Program-made: the position numbers and the translations under genes
In this document: piece after piece, positions 47,392-55,378 of the stretch
Layout: each line of letters starts with the position of its first letter
Numbering within the stretch: position 1 is the stretch's first letter
Notes under the pieces: generated by a model
Database searches by the model: none
What the model was told of the DNA's origin: nothing
Seen by the model: only the letters and a program-made list of their open reading frames with translations
Assembly: GCF_000425565.1 (NCBI RefSeq)
Contig: NZ_AUDR01000016.1
Coordinates: 111,918 to 175,917 of the forward strand
Direction of reading: 5' to 3'
Source of the DNA: Tepidiphilus margaritifer DSM 15129
GTDB taxonomy: Bacteria > Pseudomonadota > Gammaproteobacteria > Burkholderiales > Rhodocyclaceae
DNA length: 64,000 bases

Positions 47392-48084
47392 ATGGCCAGA
47401 AAGAAAATCCATTTGCGCCAACTCTATTGGATTCTGGGGCTGACGCTGCTGGGCATCATCGTCGCTCCACTCTTGCGCCTCCTATGGCACCCTCCGCCAG
47501 CCATGCGGACTTCCGCACCCGAGCCTCCACTGCCGTGGCGCGTCACGCTCGACGAGCGCGGTCGCCCCGTCGTCTTCGGCCTCACCCTGGGAGGCAGCAC
47601 CGTGGCCGACGCCCGCCGCCACCTCGGCGACGAGGGCGAGTGGGCCATTCTCGGGCGAGAGGGAAACACCCCCGTGCTCGAAGCCTATTATCCCGATTTC
47701 ACCGCCGGCTACATCGAGGGCAAACTGATCCTGCGTTTCGAAGGCGACGCCGCTCTCCTCGAGCGTGAATTTTCCCGCCGCAGCAAAAAGGCACCCACGG
47801 CTGGCGGCGCGCGCAAAGTCGAACTCAAAGAGGCGGAGCTCGCGCCTTTTTCCGGGCTCACGCTCACCCTCGTCACTTTTCTGCCCAAAGCGAGTCTCGA
47901 CGAAGCGGTCATCCGCGAGCGTTTTGGTCCGGCCCCCTACGGTTGGAAAGAAGAAGAAAGCGACACGCGCCACTACCTCTACCCCGAGCGCGGCATCCAT
48001 GTGCTGCGCGACGAACGCGGCCGCATCGTGATCGAATACGCCGTGCCCGAGCGCTTACGCCGCCTCGTGCCGGAACGGCATTGA
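47392..48084 (+). CDS. Membrane-anchored protein of unknown function
   Basis: The 230-residue protein has a positively charged start (MARKKIHLRQ) and a single hydrophobic segment LYWILGLTLLGIIVAPLLRLL (about 11-31), so it is a signal-anchored protein with the rest probably in the periplasm. I do not recognise the family. FGLTLGGSTVADARRHLGDEGEW looks like a beta-alpha repeat, and the C-terminus has the paired DERGRIVIEYA strand. It begins 5 bp after the CBS gene and its last bases hold the -35 box of the rpsP promoter. Confidence 0.75.
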   Translation: MARKKIHLRQLYWILGLTLLGIIVAPLLRLLWHPPPAMRTSAPEPPLPWRVTLDERGRPVVFGLTLGGSTVADARRHLGDEGEWAILGREGNTPVLEAYYPDFTAGYIEGKLILRFEGDAALLEREFSRRSKKAPTAGGARKVELKEAELAPFSGLTLTLVTFLPKASLDEAVIRERFGPAPYGWKEEESDTRHYLYPERGIHVLRDERGRIVIEYAVPERLRRLVPERH

Positions 48085-48109
48085 TTCCTTTTCCTGAAGC
48101 CCGTATAAT
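48081..48109 (+). promoter_or_regulatory. Sigma-70 promoter of the rpsP operon
   Basis: TTGATT (48081-48086), 17 bp and a perfect TATAAT (48104-48109) put the start near 48116, 32 nt before rpsP. Confidence 0.8.
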
Positions 48110-48147
48110 CCGCGGTTTTCGGTCATATCGCACATCGAGGAACACGC

Positions 48148-48399
48148 ATGGTCGTCATCCGTCTCGCCCGTGGCGGCGCCAAGAAGCGCCCCTTCTACAG
48201 CCTGGTGGTCACCGATTCGCACAACCGCCGCGACGGTCGCTTCATCGAGCGCGTCGGTTTCTATAACCCGCTCGCCGCCGGCAACGAAAAAGGATTGTCC
48301 ATCGACTTCGGTCGTATCGAGTACTGGACCAGCCAAGGCGCCCAGCTCTCCCCCACCGTGCGCCGCCTCGTCAAGCAAGCGCGCCAGAACGCCGCCTGA
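48148..48399 (+). CDS. rpsP: Small ribosomal subunit protein bS16
   Basis: S16 is an early 30S assembly protein. The 83-residue sequence starts [20 protein letters not shown] and contains [16 protein letters not shown], both typical. GAGGAA lies 8 nt before the ATG. It leads the conserved rpsP-rimM-trmD-rplS operon. Confidence 0.98.
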   Translation: MVVIRLARGGAKKRPFYSLVVTDSHNRRDGRFIERVGFYNPLAAGNEKGLSIDFGRIEYWTSQGAQLSPTVRRLVKQARQNAA

Positions 48400-48409
48400 A
48401 TCTCGCCCC

Positions 48410-48928
48410 ATGGCCATCGTCGTCCTGGGGCGACTCGTCGCCCCGTTCGGCATCAAAGGCTGGTTCAAACTCCACGCATACGGCGACGACCCCGGTTCCT
48501 GGGCCGAAATGCCCCATTGGTGGGTCGCGCCCGCCCCCGATGCTCCCTTGGAATCTTGGCAGACTTTGACGCTCGCCGAGCTGCGCCAACACGGCCGGGG
48601 GATCATCGTCAAGTTTTCCGGCATCGACGATCGCACCAGCGCCGAATCTTACCAAGGTTGGTACATCGGCGCACCGCGCGAGGCCCTGCCCGAGCCCGAA
48701 GAAGACGAATACTACTGGGGCGATTTGATCGGTGCCGAGGTATATACGAAGAGCGGCGCGCCGCTGGGCCGCGTCGCCGAGCTCATCACCACCGGCGCGA
48801 ACGACGTCCTCTCCGTGCGCGACGACGCGCACGATCGCACCCACCTCATCCCCTTCGTGCGCGCCTACGTGCTCGACGTCGACTTGCCCGGGCACCGCAT
48901 CACCGTCGACTGGGACCCCGACTGGTAG
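48410..48928 (+). CDS. rimM: Ribosome maturation factor RimM
   Basis: RimM helps mature the 30S head and binds S19. The 172-residue protein has the N-terminal LGRLVAPFGIKGWFKLHAY and the C-terminal PRC-barrel domain starting EYYWGDLIGAEVYTKSG and ending HRITVDWDPDW. ATG 48410 is 10 bp after rpsP and 3 bp before trmD is its stop; no strong Shine-Dalgarno precedes it, so coupling to rpsP is likely. Confidence 0.96.
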   Translation: MAIVVLGRLVAPFGIKGWFKLHAYGDDPGSWAEMPHWWVAPAPDAPLESWQTLTLAELRQHGRGIIVKFSGIDDRTSAESYQGWYIGAPREALPEPEEDEYYWGDLIGAEVYTKSGAPLGRVAELITTGANDVLSVRDDAHDRTHLIPFVRAYVLDVDLPGHRITVDWDPDW

Positions 48929-48931
48929 CCG

Positions 48932-49699
48932 ATGCGCCGCTACGACGTCGTCACGATCTTCCCCGCCATGTTCGCTGCGCTGACCGAGCACGGCGTCACC
49001 CGGCGCGCGCACGAACGCGGTCTCTATGAACTGGCGCTGCACGATCCGCGGGACTTCACCCACGATCCGCACCGGCGCGTCGATGACCGCCCCTACGGCG
49101 GCGGCCCCGGTATGCTCATGCGGCCCGAACCGCTCACTGCCGCCCTGCGCCACGCTCGCGCCGAGCAGCTCCGCGCGGTCGGCACCCCCGGCCCGGTCAT
49201 CTACCTCTCGCCTCAAGGCAGGCGGCTCGATCACGCCGAAGTGATGCGGCTTGCCGCACGCCCGTCTTTCATTCTGCTCTGCGGCCGTTACGAGGGCATC
49301 GATCAGCGTGTGATCGAAGCCGAAGTGGACGAAGAGCTCTCCCTCGGCGATTTCGTCCTCACCGGCGGCGAGCTCGCCGCCATGGTCGTGCTCGACGCGG
49401 TGATCCGCCAATTGCCCGGAGCGCTGGGCGACGCGCAGTCGGCCGAAGCCGACTCTTACGTCGGCGGCCTACTCGATCACCCCCACTACACCCGCCCCGA
49501 AGTCTTCGAAGGCCGAGCGGTGCCCGAAGTGCTGCGCTCGGGCAACCACGAAGCGGTCGCACGCTGGCGCCTCAAGGAACGCCTGCGCCGCACCCGCGCG
49601 CTACGGCCGGATCTCCTCGCCTCCCGCCCCCTTTCCGTGCTAGAATCGCGCCTGCTCGAAGAACTCGAGCAAGAAGAGAAACGCGAGGCATCAGCCTGA
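48932..49699 (+). CDS. trmD: tRNA (guanine(37)-N1)-methyltransferase
   Basis: TrmD makes m1G37, which prevents frameshifting. The 255-residue SPOUT enzyme starts [19 protein letters not shown] and has the SAM-binding trefoil knot: [15 protein letters not shown] and the signature [16 protein letters not shown]. The catalytic Asp is expected in the segment after [15 protein letters not shown]. It follows rimM by 3 bp. Confidence 0.98.
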   Translation: MRRYDVVTIFPAMFAALTEHGVTRRAHERGLYELALHDPRDFTHDPHRRVDDRPYGGGPGMLMRPEPLTAALRHARAEQLRAVGTPGPVIYLSPQGRRLDHAEVMRLAARPSFILLCGRYEGIDQRVIEAEVDEELSLGDFVLTGGELAAMVVLDAVIRQLPGALGDAQSAEADSYVGGLLDHPHYTRPEVFEGRAVPEVLRSGNHEAVARWRLKERLRRTRALRPDLLASRPLSVLESRLLEELEQEEKREASA

Positions 49700-49725
49700 C
49701 TTCCGGGCTGCTCTGCACGCAACCA

Positions 49726-49746
49726 GCCCCGCCAAGGGGCGTTTTT
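49726..49746 (+). terminator. Terminator-like hairpin between trmD and rplS
   Basis: GCCCC and GGGGC with loop GCCAA are followed by GTTTTT, 18 bp upstream of rplS. The stem is short, so it may only partly reduce read-through or act in L19 control. Confidence 0.4.
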
Positions 49747-49763
49747 GCTACCAGGAGTTCCTG

Positions 49764-50153
49764 ATGAACCTGATCGAACAGATCGAACGCGAAGAGATCG
49801 CCCGGCTCACCGCGGATAAATCCATCCCCGACTTTCGCGCCGGCGACACCGTCGCCGTACAAGTCAAGGTGAAAGAAGGCAACCGCGAACGGCTGCAAAC
49901 CTTCGAAGGCGTGGTCATCGCCCGTCGCAACCGCGGTCTCAACTCTTCCTTCATCGTACGCAAGATTTCCTCGGGTGAGGGGGTGGAGCGCACTTTCCAG
50001 CTCTATTCCCCTTTGGTCGCTTCGATCAAAGTCGTGCGCCGTGGCGACGTGCGCCGCGCCAAGCTCTACTACCTGCGCGAGCGCAGCGGTAAAGCCGCCC
50101 GCATCAAGGAAAAGATCGTGCGCAAAACCCAGGAAAGCGCCGCGCAGCAGTAA
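49764..50153 (+). CDS. rplS: Large ribosomal subunit protein bL19
   Basis: L19 lies at the subunit interface. The 129-residue protein starts [20 protein letters not shown] and has the family motif [20 protein letters not shown] and [25 protein letters not shown] lies 7 nt before the ATG. It ends the rpsP operon and is followed by a strong terminator. Confidence 0.98.
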   Translation: MNLIEQIEREEIARLTADKSIPDFRAGDTVAVQVKVKEGNRERLQTFEGVVIARRNRGLNSSFIVRKISSGEGVERTFQLYSPLVASIKVVRRGDVRRAKLYYLRERSGKAARIKEKIVRKTQESAAQQ

Positions 50154-50186
50154 GCTCTGCGTTCTTCCTGCGCCAAACGGCACTCA

Positions 50187-50216
50187 GAAAAGGCCCTCGC
50201 GGGCCTTTTCTTTTTC
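50187..50216 (+). terminator. Rho-independent terminator after rplS
   Basis: GAAAAGGCCC and GGGCCTTTTC form a perfect 10-bp stem with loop TCGC, followed by TTTTTCC. It sits between the convergent rplS and lptG ends and can act on both strands, since the minus strand also ends its stem with a T-run. Confidence 0.9.
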
Positions 50217-50222
50217 CTCTCC

Positions 50223-51302
50223 TCAGCGCCGCTCCACCCAACGCATCATCAGGAGTGCGAGCGCCATGAAGGCGATCCCCGGCAGCGCTGCGGCCAGCCA
50301 AGGCGACCATCCCACCAATACGCCCAGATTGCTCGAAAGCGAATTGAGCAGATGGAACGCCACCCCGAGCAAGGTCCCCAGAAACACCTTGAAGCCGATC
50401 GGCGTCCCTCGCGCGTGACCCAGCGCAAAAGGCAAAGCCAGGGTAGCCATCACGAAGGCCGTCAGCGGATAGATCGACTTGCGCAAGAGCGCCTGCAGAT
50501 AGCGATCCGCATTCTGCCCATTGCGCAACAAATGGCGGCTGAAGGTATAGAGCGCCCACATCGTCATGCGCGAGGGCTCCATCGTCAGCACCGCCAGCAC
50601 GTTGGGGGTGAGCTCGGTTTGCCACTCCAGCTCCGGCATGGATTCGGCCACGATGCGATCCGCAGCGAAGCGGCGCCGCTGCACCTCTTTCAGCCGCCAA
50701 ACTCCATGCTCCGCGTCGAATTTCGCCTCTGCCACCCGATCGATCGCCGTCAAGGTCCGATCCGAACCGAAGCGGAAGATCTCCAAGGAGCGCAATCGCC
50801 CATCGCGCGCGACACGTCGCACGTTGATGAAATCGTCCCCGTCCCGGATCCACAGCCCCGAGCGCAAATCGGTCGAAACGTCGCTCGACCCTAAGGCATT
50901 GCCACGAAAAAGCCGGGCAAACTGCTCCGAGGGGGGAACCAGCCATTCCCCCACGGCCAGAATCACCAGGCCCATGATCGTCGCAGCCAGCGCCAACTTG
51001 CCCCATAGCGCTGCCACCGACATGCCGGAAGCGCGCAGCACCGCCAGCTCCGAATGGCGCGCCATTTGCGCCAATGCCGCCAAGGTTCCCACCAGAAAAG
51101 CGATCGGCAGCAACTCGTAGAGCCGCGAAGGCAGCCGCAGCACGACGTAGAGCAAGGCTTCTTTCAAGCCGTAGGTCCCGCGGCCGATGTCTTCGATCTG
51201 ATCGACGAAATCGAAGAAAAGAAACAGCGCAGCGAACAATGCCGCCACCAGCGCGGTAGCTCGCAAGACTTCCGACACGATCCAGCGCGTCAATACCTTC
51301 AT
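50223..51302 (-). CDS. lptG: LPS export ABC transporter permease LptG
   Basis: LptG with LptF forms the inner-membrane channel that extracts lipopolysaccharide for the Lpt bridge. The 359-residue protein has three N-terminal helices (for example TALVAALFAALFLFFDFVDQ), a periplasmic beta-jellyroll around residues 130-260 and three C-terminal helices (LTAFVMATLALPFALGHARG, GVLVGWSPWLAAALPGIAFM). ATG 51302 overlaps the lptF stop by 4 bp; the frame upstream lies inside lptF. Confidence 0.95.
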   Translation of the reverse strand: MKVLTRWIVSEVLRATALVAALFAALFLFFDFVDQIEDIGRGTYGLKEALLYVVLRLPSRLYELLPIAFLVGTLAALAQMARHSELAVLRASGMSVAALWGKLALAATIMGLVILAVGEWLVPPSEQFARLFRGNALGSSDVSTDLRSGLWIRDGDDFINVRRVARDGRLRSLEIFRFGSDRTLTAIDRVAEAKFDAEHGVWRLKEVQRRRFAADRIVAESMPELEWQTELTPNVLAVLTMEPSRMTMWALYTFSRHLLRNGQNADRYLQALLRKSIYPLTAFVMATLALPFALGHARGTPIGFKVFLGTLLGVAFHLLNSLSSNLGVLVGWSPWLAAALPGIAFMALALLMMRWVERR

Positions 51303-52345
51303 CCGCGCTTCCTCCGCCACAGCAACAAGGCCAACCACGTGACGAGCGCCAAGGCATGGGGCAAGGCCAATCCCGCAGTGAATGGTAATTTGCCGCGGGC
51401 GATCCAGCCATAACTCACATTGATGAAGTTCGTATAGGCCACGAAGATGAGCAGCGCCAGGACCAAGGTATACCCCTTGCTCGTGCGCGGACTCGACTCA
51501 CCCAGAGGCAACGCCATGAGCGTGAGCAGGACCACCGCCATCGGCAATCCCAGGCGCCGGGTGAGCTCGGCGAGTTCCTCTCGTCCCGGTTTCATGAGTA
51601 GCCGCTCGAGCGATACCGTTTTCAACTTGAATTTCGGGACATCGGAAGTCTTCGATTGCAGCAGCAACTCCTGCCAGGTGAATTGCTCGACCCGAAAAGC
51701 CAACGGCGTATCTCCTTCGTCGTAGCGGCGCCCGTCGTGCAGGCGAATCCACTGCGCCCCGTCGCGCTGAAAGAGCTCGACACCGCCGGCCAACACCACC
51801 GAAGTCTTACCGTCGTGCAACAGACGTGCGAAGAGCTGATTCCGCCCTTCCCCCGTCGTCATCACGAAGAACACTCTGCGCCCATCACCCGACTCACGAA
51901 ACACCCCCGGAGCGACGTTCTGCGTCTCGTCGCGCGTCGCGGCGCTCGCCTCCAGCTCCGCCCGCTGCCGATCGGCCCAAGGCGATACCCACAGCGTAAA
52001 CCACAGCACCACGGCCGACAGCGGCATCACGAAAACGATCAGAGGATCATAAAATTTTATCCGTGACACGCCGGCCACCCGCCACACGATCAGCTCCGAA
52101 TCGCGTGCCAGCCGCTGCACCGTGAGCAGAACGCCCGCGAACCCTCCCAGCACCAACACCAGGGGCACCTGGCTGAGCATGCTCAAGCCAAGCACCGTAC
52201 CCAACAAATCCGAAGGAAGATCACCGCTCGCCGCCTGCGAGACCAGCCGCACCACGAGCACGGTCAAGGCCACGGCGAGCAGCCCGAAGGCCGCCATTGC
52301 CGCGTTCTGTACGATCTCGGCTAAAATGCTACGACGAAAGATCAT
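51299..52345 (-). CDS. lptF: LPS export ABC transporter permease LptF
   Basis: LptF is the LptG partner. The 348-residue protein starts MIFRRSILAEIVQNAAMAAF, with helices near 14-33, 58-80 and 105-125, a periplasmic domain to about 265 and three C-terminal helices. The start is only 25 bp from the divergent pepA start codon, so the lptF promoter must lie within or against the beginning of pepA. The lptFG/pepA divergence is conserved in proteobacteria. Confidence 0.95.
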   Translation of the reverse strand: MIFRRSILAEIVQNAAMAAFGLLAVALTVLVVRLVSQAASGDLPSDLLGTVLGLSMLSQVPLVLVLGGFAGVLLTVQRLARDSELIVWRVAGVSRIKFYDPLIVFVMPLSAVVLWFTLWVSPWADRQRAELEASAATRDETQNVAPGVFRESGDGRRVFFVMTTGEGRNQLFARLLHDGKTSVVLAGGVELFQRDGAQWIRLHDGRRYDEGDTPLAFRVEQFTWQELLLQSKTSDVPKFKLKTVSLERLLMKPGREELAELTRRLGLPMAVVLLTLMALPLGESSPRTSKGYTLVLALLIFVAYTNFINVSYGWIARGKLPFTAGLALPHALALVTWLALLLWRRKRG

Positions 52346-52370
52346 TGGACCGACTGCGAGGAGTGAGCCC

Positions 52371-53885
52371 GTGGAATTTACCATAAACGTACAGCCCGCC
52401 GAAAAAATCCCTGCCACCTCCTTCGTGCTCCCCGTCTTCGCCGACGAGCCCATGCCGCTCGCCAAGCGTCTCGACAAACTCAGCAAAGGCAAGCTCACGG
52501 CGCTGCTCAATGAGGAAACCGATCTCGACAAAGCCGGAAGCCTGCACACCTACACCACGCTCCCGGGGCTGGACGCCGAACGCCTACACGTCGTCTCGCT
52601 GGGGCCGCGCGCCAAGCTCGATCGCCGCGCCTGGATGAAAGCGGTGCGTTCTGCCGCCGCCGCGCTCGCCAACGGCCCCGTCGGTACGGCGGTCGTGGCG
52701 CTCGCCGAGATCGAAGTGCCCGGAACCACGCTCACCGAACGTCTGCGCCGTCTGGCCACGGCGCTCGAAGACGCCACTTATGCCTACGACGCCACCAAAA
52801 CCACCAACGGCAAGAAACCACGCGGCGCCGAACGCATCGAACTGCCGCTGTCCACGCCCCTCTCTCCCAATGAACTCGCTGCCCTCGAAGAAGGCCGCGC
52901 GATCGCCGCCGGCATGGCGCGCGCCCGCGAGCTCGGCAACCTCCCGCCCAACCTCTGCACCCCTGCCAAGCTCGCCGAAACGGCGCTCGAACTCGGCAAG
53001 GCGTACGAGCTCAAGGTCCAGGTGCTCGAGCGCGAAGACGCGGAGCGCCTCGGCATGGGTGCCTTCCTCGCCGTGGCCGCCGGCAGCAAGACTCCGCCCA
53101 AGTTCATCGTGGCCGAATACCGCGGCAGCGGCGAGAAACGCGGCAAGCGCCGCCCCATCGTCCTCATCGGCAAAGGCATCACCTTCGATTCGGGCGGCAT
53201 CTGTCTCAAGCCAGCCGCCCAGATGGACGAGATGAAATTCGACATGTGCGGCGCCGCCGCCGTACTCGGCACACTAGAAGCCGTCGCCCGGCTCAAGCTC
53301 CCGCTCGACGTCGTGGCCATCGTCCCCGCCACCGAGAATCTCCCCAGCGGCACGGCCACCCGCCCGGGCGACGTCGTGCGCACGCTCGCCGGACGCACGG
53401 TGGAGATCCTCAACACCGACGCCGAAGGGCGGCTCATCCTGTGCGATGCCCTCACCTACGCCCAGCGCGAATACCGCCCCGAGTGCCTCATCGACGTCGC
53501 CACGCTCACCGGCGCCATCGTCATCGCCCTCGGCAAGGAAGCCACCGGCCTCATGAGCAACGACGAAACCCTCGCCCAAGCGCTCCTCGAAAGCGGCGAA
53601 CGCGCCGCCGACCCCGCCTGGCAGCTGCCGCTGTGGGACGAATACCAGGAAGCGCTCAAGAGCAATTTCGCCGACGTGGCCAACGTCAGCACCGACCGCG
53701 CCGCCGGCTCCATCACCGCTGCCTGTTTCCTCGCCCGCTTCGTCGAAAACGTCCCCTGGGCGCATCTCGACATCGCCGGCACCGCCTGGCGCTCCGGCGA
53801 GAAAAAAGGCGCCACCGGCCGCCCCGTGCCGCTGCTCGTCGAATTCCTCCTCGAGCGCGCCGCCGCCCGGCGTCAGGGCGACTGA
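52371..53885 (+). CDS. pepA: Cytosol (leucyl) aminopeptidase, PepA family
   Basis: PepA is the hexameric M17 two-metal aminopeptidase; in E. coli it also binds DNA in Xer recombination and carAB control. The 504-residue protein has the metal/active-site motifs IGKGITFDSGGICLKP, CGAAAVLGTLEAVA, the signature NTDAEGRLILCDAL and the C-terminal HLDIAGTAW. The start is GTG 52371 (MEFTINVQPAEK), with GAGGAG 8 nt upstream; no suitable ATG exists. It is 25 bp from the divergent lptF start and 8 bp before holC. Confidence 0.97.
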   Translation: MEFTINVQPAEKIPATSFVLPVFADEPMPLAKRLDKLSKGKLTALLNEETDLDKAGSLHTYTTLPGLDAERLHVVSLGPRAKLDRRAWMKAVRSAAAALANGPVGTAVVALAEIEVPGTTLTERLRRLATALEDATYAYDATKTTNGKKPRGAERIELPLSTPLSPNELAALEEGRAIAAGMARARELGNLPPNLCTPAKLAETALELGKAYELKVQVLEREDAERLGMGAFLAVAAGSKTPPKFIVAEYRGSGEKRGKRRPIVLIGKGITFDSGGICLKPAAQMDEMKFDMCGAAAVLGTLEAVARLKLPLDVVAIVPATENLPSGTATRPGDVVRTLAGRTVEILNTDAEGRLILCDALTYAQREYRPECLIDVATLTGAIVIALGKEATGLMSNDETLAQALLESGERAADPAWQLPLWDEYQEALKSNFADVANVSTDRAAGSITAACFLARFVENVPWAHLDIAGTAWRSGEKKGATGRPVPLLVEFLLERAAARRQGD

Positions 53886-53893
53886 CTCCTCCC

Positions 53894-54322
53894 ATGGCGC
53901 ACGTCCGCTTCTATTACGACGTGCCCGAGCCGCTCGCGCTCGCCTACGAGCTCGCCGCCCGCGCCTACCGCGCCGGGCAAAAAGTGGCCGTGCGCCTGGA
54001 AGACGAAACCATGCTCGCCACCCTGGCCCACCGCCTCTGGACCCAGGAATCCGGCGCTTTCCTGCCCAACGTCCCCGCCGGCTCGCCGCTCGCCGGGCAA
54101 ACCCCCATCGTCCTCCTCACGGCCGAAGCGCCCATCCCACCGCGCCCCGTCCTCATCCAGCTCGCCCGCTCCCATCCCGAGCTGGATCGGAACAGCGAAT
54201 GGGTTTTGGAAATCGTCGGCCCCCAGGAAAACGACAAAGCCCCCGCGCGAGAACGTTTTCGTCGCTACCGCGCCGAAGGGCACGACGTCCAGGCCATCCC
54301 CCGCAAGGCCCCGACCCCATGA
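53894..54322 (+). CDS. holC: DNA polymerase III chi subunit
   Basis: Chi links the clamp loader to single-strand binding protein. The 142-residue protein starts MAHVRFYYDVPEPLALAYEL and contains LAHRLWTQESGAFLPNV, a stretch found in HolC proteins. It follows pepA by 8 bp, the usual pepA-holC arrangement. Its stop overlaps the next gene by 4 bp (ATGA). Confidence 0.9.
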   Translation: MAHVRFYYDVPEPLALAYELAARAYRAGQKVAVRLEDETMLATLAHRLWTQESGAFLPNVPAGSPLAGQTPIVLLTAEAPIPPRPVLIQLARSHPELDRNSEWVLEIVGPQENDKAPARERFRRYRAEGHDVQAIPRKAPTP

Positions 54323-54588
54323 CCCCGACCAACGACCCCTCCCCTGCCGCCCCGCCGCTTCCCGTCGACGACCTGCCGCTCCTCACGGAAGTGGTCGACA
54401 CGCCCTCCCCCGCAAGCGCCTCGTCCCCCTCGCCCTCGCCCAATCAGAACCTCACCCCCGCCGCCGAAGCACAACTGCGCTGGATCGAACGGCGCCTGCC
54501 ACAAATCCTCGCCGAAGAGATGGCATTGCTGCAAACCCGCGTCCTCACCCGGCTGAAGCTCGAGCTGGAGCAGGGGCCGCCGAAGTAA
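54319..54588 (+). CDS. Small Pro/Ala-rich protein of unknown function
   Basis: This 89-residue protein has a disordered-looking N-terminal half rich in Pro, Ser and Ala (residues 1-45) and a helical C-terminal half (LTPAAEAQLRWIERRLPQIL, then EEMALLQTRVLTRLKLELEQ). I do not recognise a family with certainty. It overlaps holC by ATGA and so is almost certainly translated. In E. coli valS follows holC; here valS is absent and an accessory region begins right after this gene. Confidence 0.7.
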   Translation: MTPTNDPSPAAPPLPVDDLPLLTEVVDTPSPASASSPSPSPNQNLTPAAEAQLRWIERRLPQILAEEMALLQTRVLTRLKLELEQGPPK

Positions 54589-54602
54589 TGCCACCTTATA
54601 CC

Positions 54603-54631
54603 TTGTGACTTGTAGTCCATTGAACTACAAT
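54603..54631 (+). promoter_or_regulatory. Promoter with embedded operator of the brnT operon
   Basis: TTGTGA (54603-54608), 17 bp and TACAAT (54626-54631) form a good sigma-70 promoter. An inverted repeat TTGTAGT/ACTACAA (54610-54616 and 54624-54630) fills the spacer and -10. The expected start, near 54638, coincides with the brnT ATG, and no Shine-Dalgarno precedes it. Confidence 0.65.
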
Positions 54632-54637
54632 TGAGCC

Positions 54638-54919
54638 ATGGATTTCGAATGGGATGAGGCAAAAAGCGAAGCGTGCTTCCTCGAGCGTGGGTTTGATTTC
54701 GCCTATGCGACCAGAGCCTTCTTCGATCCGAACCGCCTGATCCAAGCTGATACCCGATACAACTACGGCGAGGAACGTTACCAGTTGATGGGCAAGATCG
54801 AAGGTCGGCTCTTCGTCGTGATCTATACACCAAGGAATGGCGCGATTCGCATCATCTCGGCCCGCAAAGCCAACCAACGGGAGATTAAGCACTATGAAAA
54901 TCGTACGCATGAGGATTGA
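54638..54919 (+). CDS. brnT: BrnT-family ribonuclease toxin
   Basis: The 93-residue protein starts MDFEWDEAKSEACFLERGFD, the typical BrnT opening, and continues YGEERYQLMGKIEGRLFVV and IRIISARKANQREIKHYE, which hold the conserved basic active-site residues. BrnT is a RelE-fold RNase that stops translation. It overlaps its antitoxin gene by 26 bp and is toxin-first, the usual brn order. Its ATG seems to coincide with the transcription start. Confidence 0.9.
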   Translation: MDFEWDEAKSEACFLERGFDFAYATRAFFDPNRLIQADTRYNYGEERYQLMGKIEGRLFVVIYTPRNGAIRIISARKANQREIKHYENRTHED

Positions 54920-55229
54920 CCCCGAAGTTCCCGAATCGCTGAATGTAGGGCGCATCGATCCCGAACGGGTGGATGCTACGACGGAGGCCGACGTTGCCCG
55001 ACAGGCCGCTGCCGATGGGGCTGAGGCAATGCAAGACGTCGCCCGCTTCGTGCGTCGCGTCCGCCTGCGTTTAGGGCTAAGCCAGGTGGAATTTGCCGAG
55101 CGGATCAATGTTCCGCTGGACACCATCCGCAACTGGGAACAAGGAAAGCGCCGCCCGACGGGGGCTGCCAAGGCATTGCTCAAAGTGCTCGACAAGGCAC
55201 CGGAAGCCGCGCTCGCCGCCCTGCACTGA
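54894..55229 (+). CDS. HTH (XRE-type) antitoxin partner of BrnT
   Basis: The 111-residue protein has an N-terminal segment MKIVRMRIDPEVPESLNVG that may contact the toxin and a C-terminal helix-turn-helix (LGLSQVEFAERINVPLDTIR, then NWEQGKRRPTGAAKALL, about 62-103). Classical BrnA is a ribbon-helix-helix protein, so this is the HTH-type variant of the system. It presumably binds the inverted repeat in the brnT promoter. A second ATG three codons on is an alternative start. Confidence 0.85.
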   Translation: MKIVRMRIDPEVPESLNVGRIDPERVDATTEADVARQAAADGAEAMQDVARFVRRVRLRLGLSQVEFAERINVPLDTIRNWEQGKRRPTGAAKALLKVLDKAPEAALAALH

Positions 55230-55248
55230 CCTCTCCTCCAGCTCACCC

Positions 55249-55316
55249 CGCCGCAACACCCCCGGCGTGCGAAAGCGCACGATGCGCCGGTACAGCCAGA
55301 CGTAGAGCACTGCGAA
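55249..55316. repeat. 68-bp direct repeat, copy A, left of rpn
   Basis: The segment matches 56365-56432 with two mismatches (55299 and 55311). On the minus strand both copies read as a peptide AVLYVWLYRRIVRFRTPGVL, like the C-terminal end of a membrane protein, so they may be remnants of one duplicated gene end. Confidence 0.75.
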
Positions 55317-55378
55317 TAACAAGGACAGCGCTGCCCAACCGCAGGAACTTTGGTCCCGATGCGGCTACAATAGGGGAC

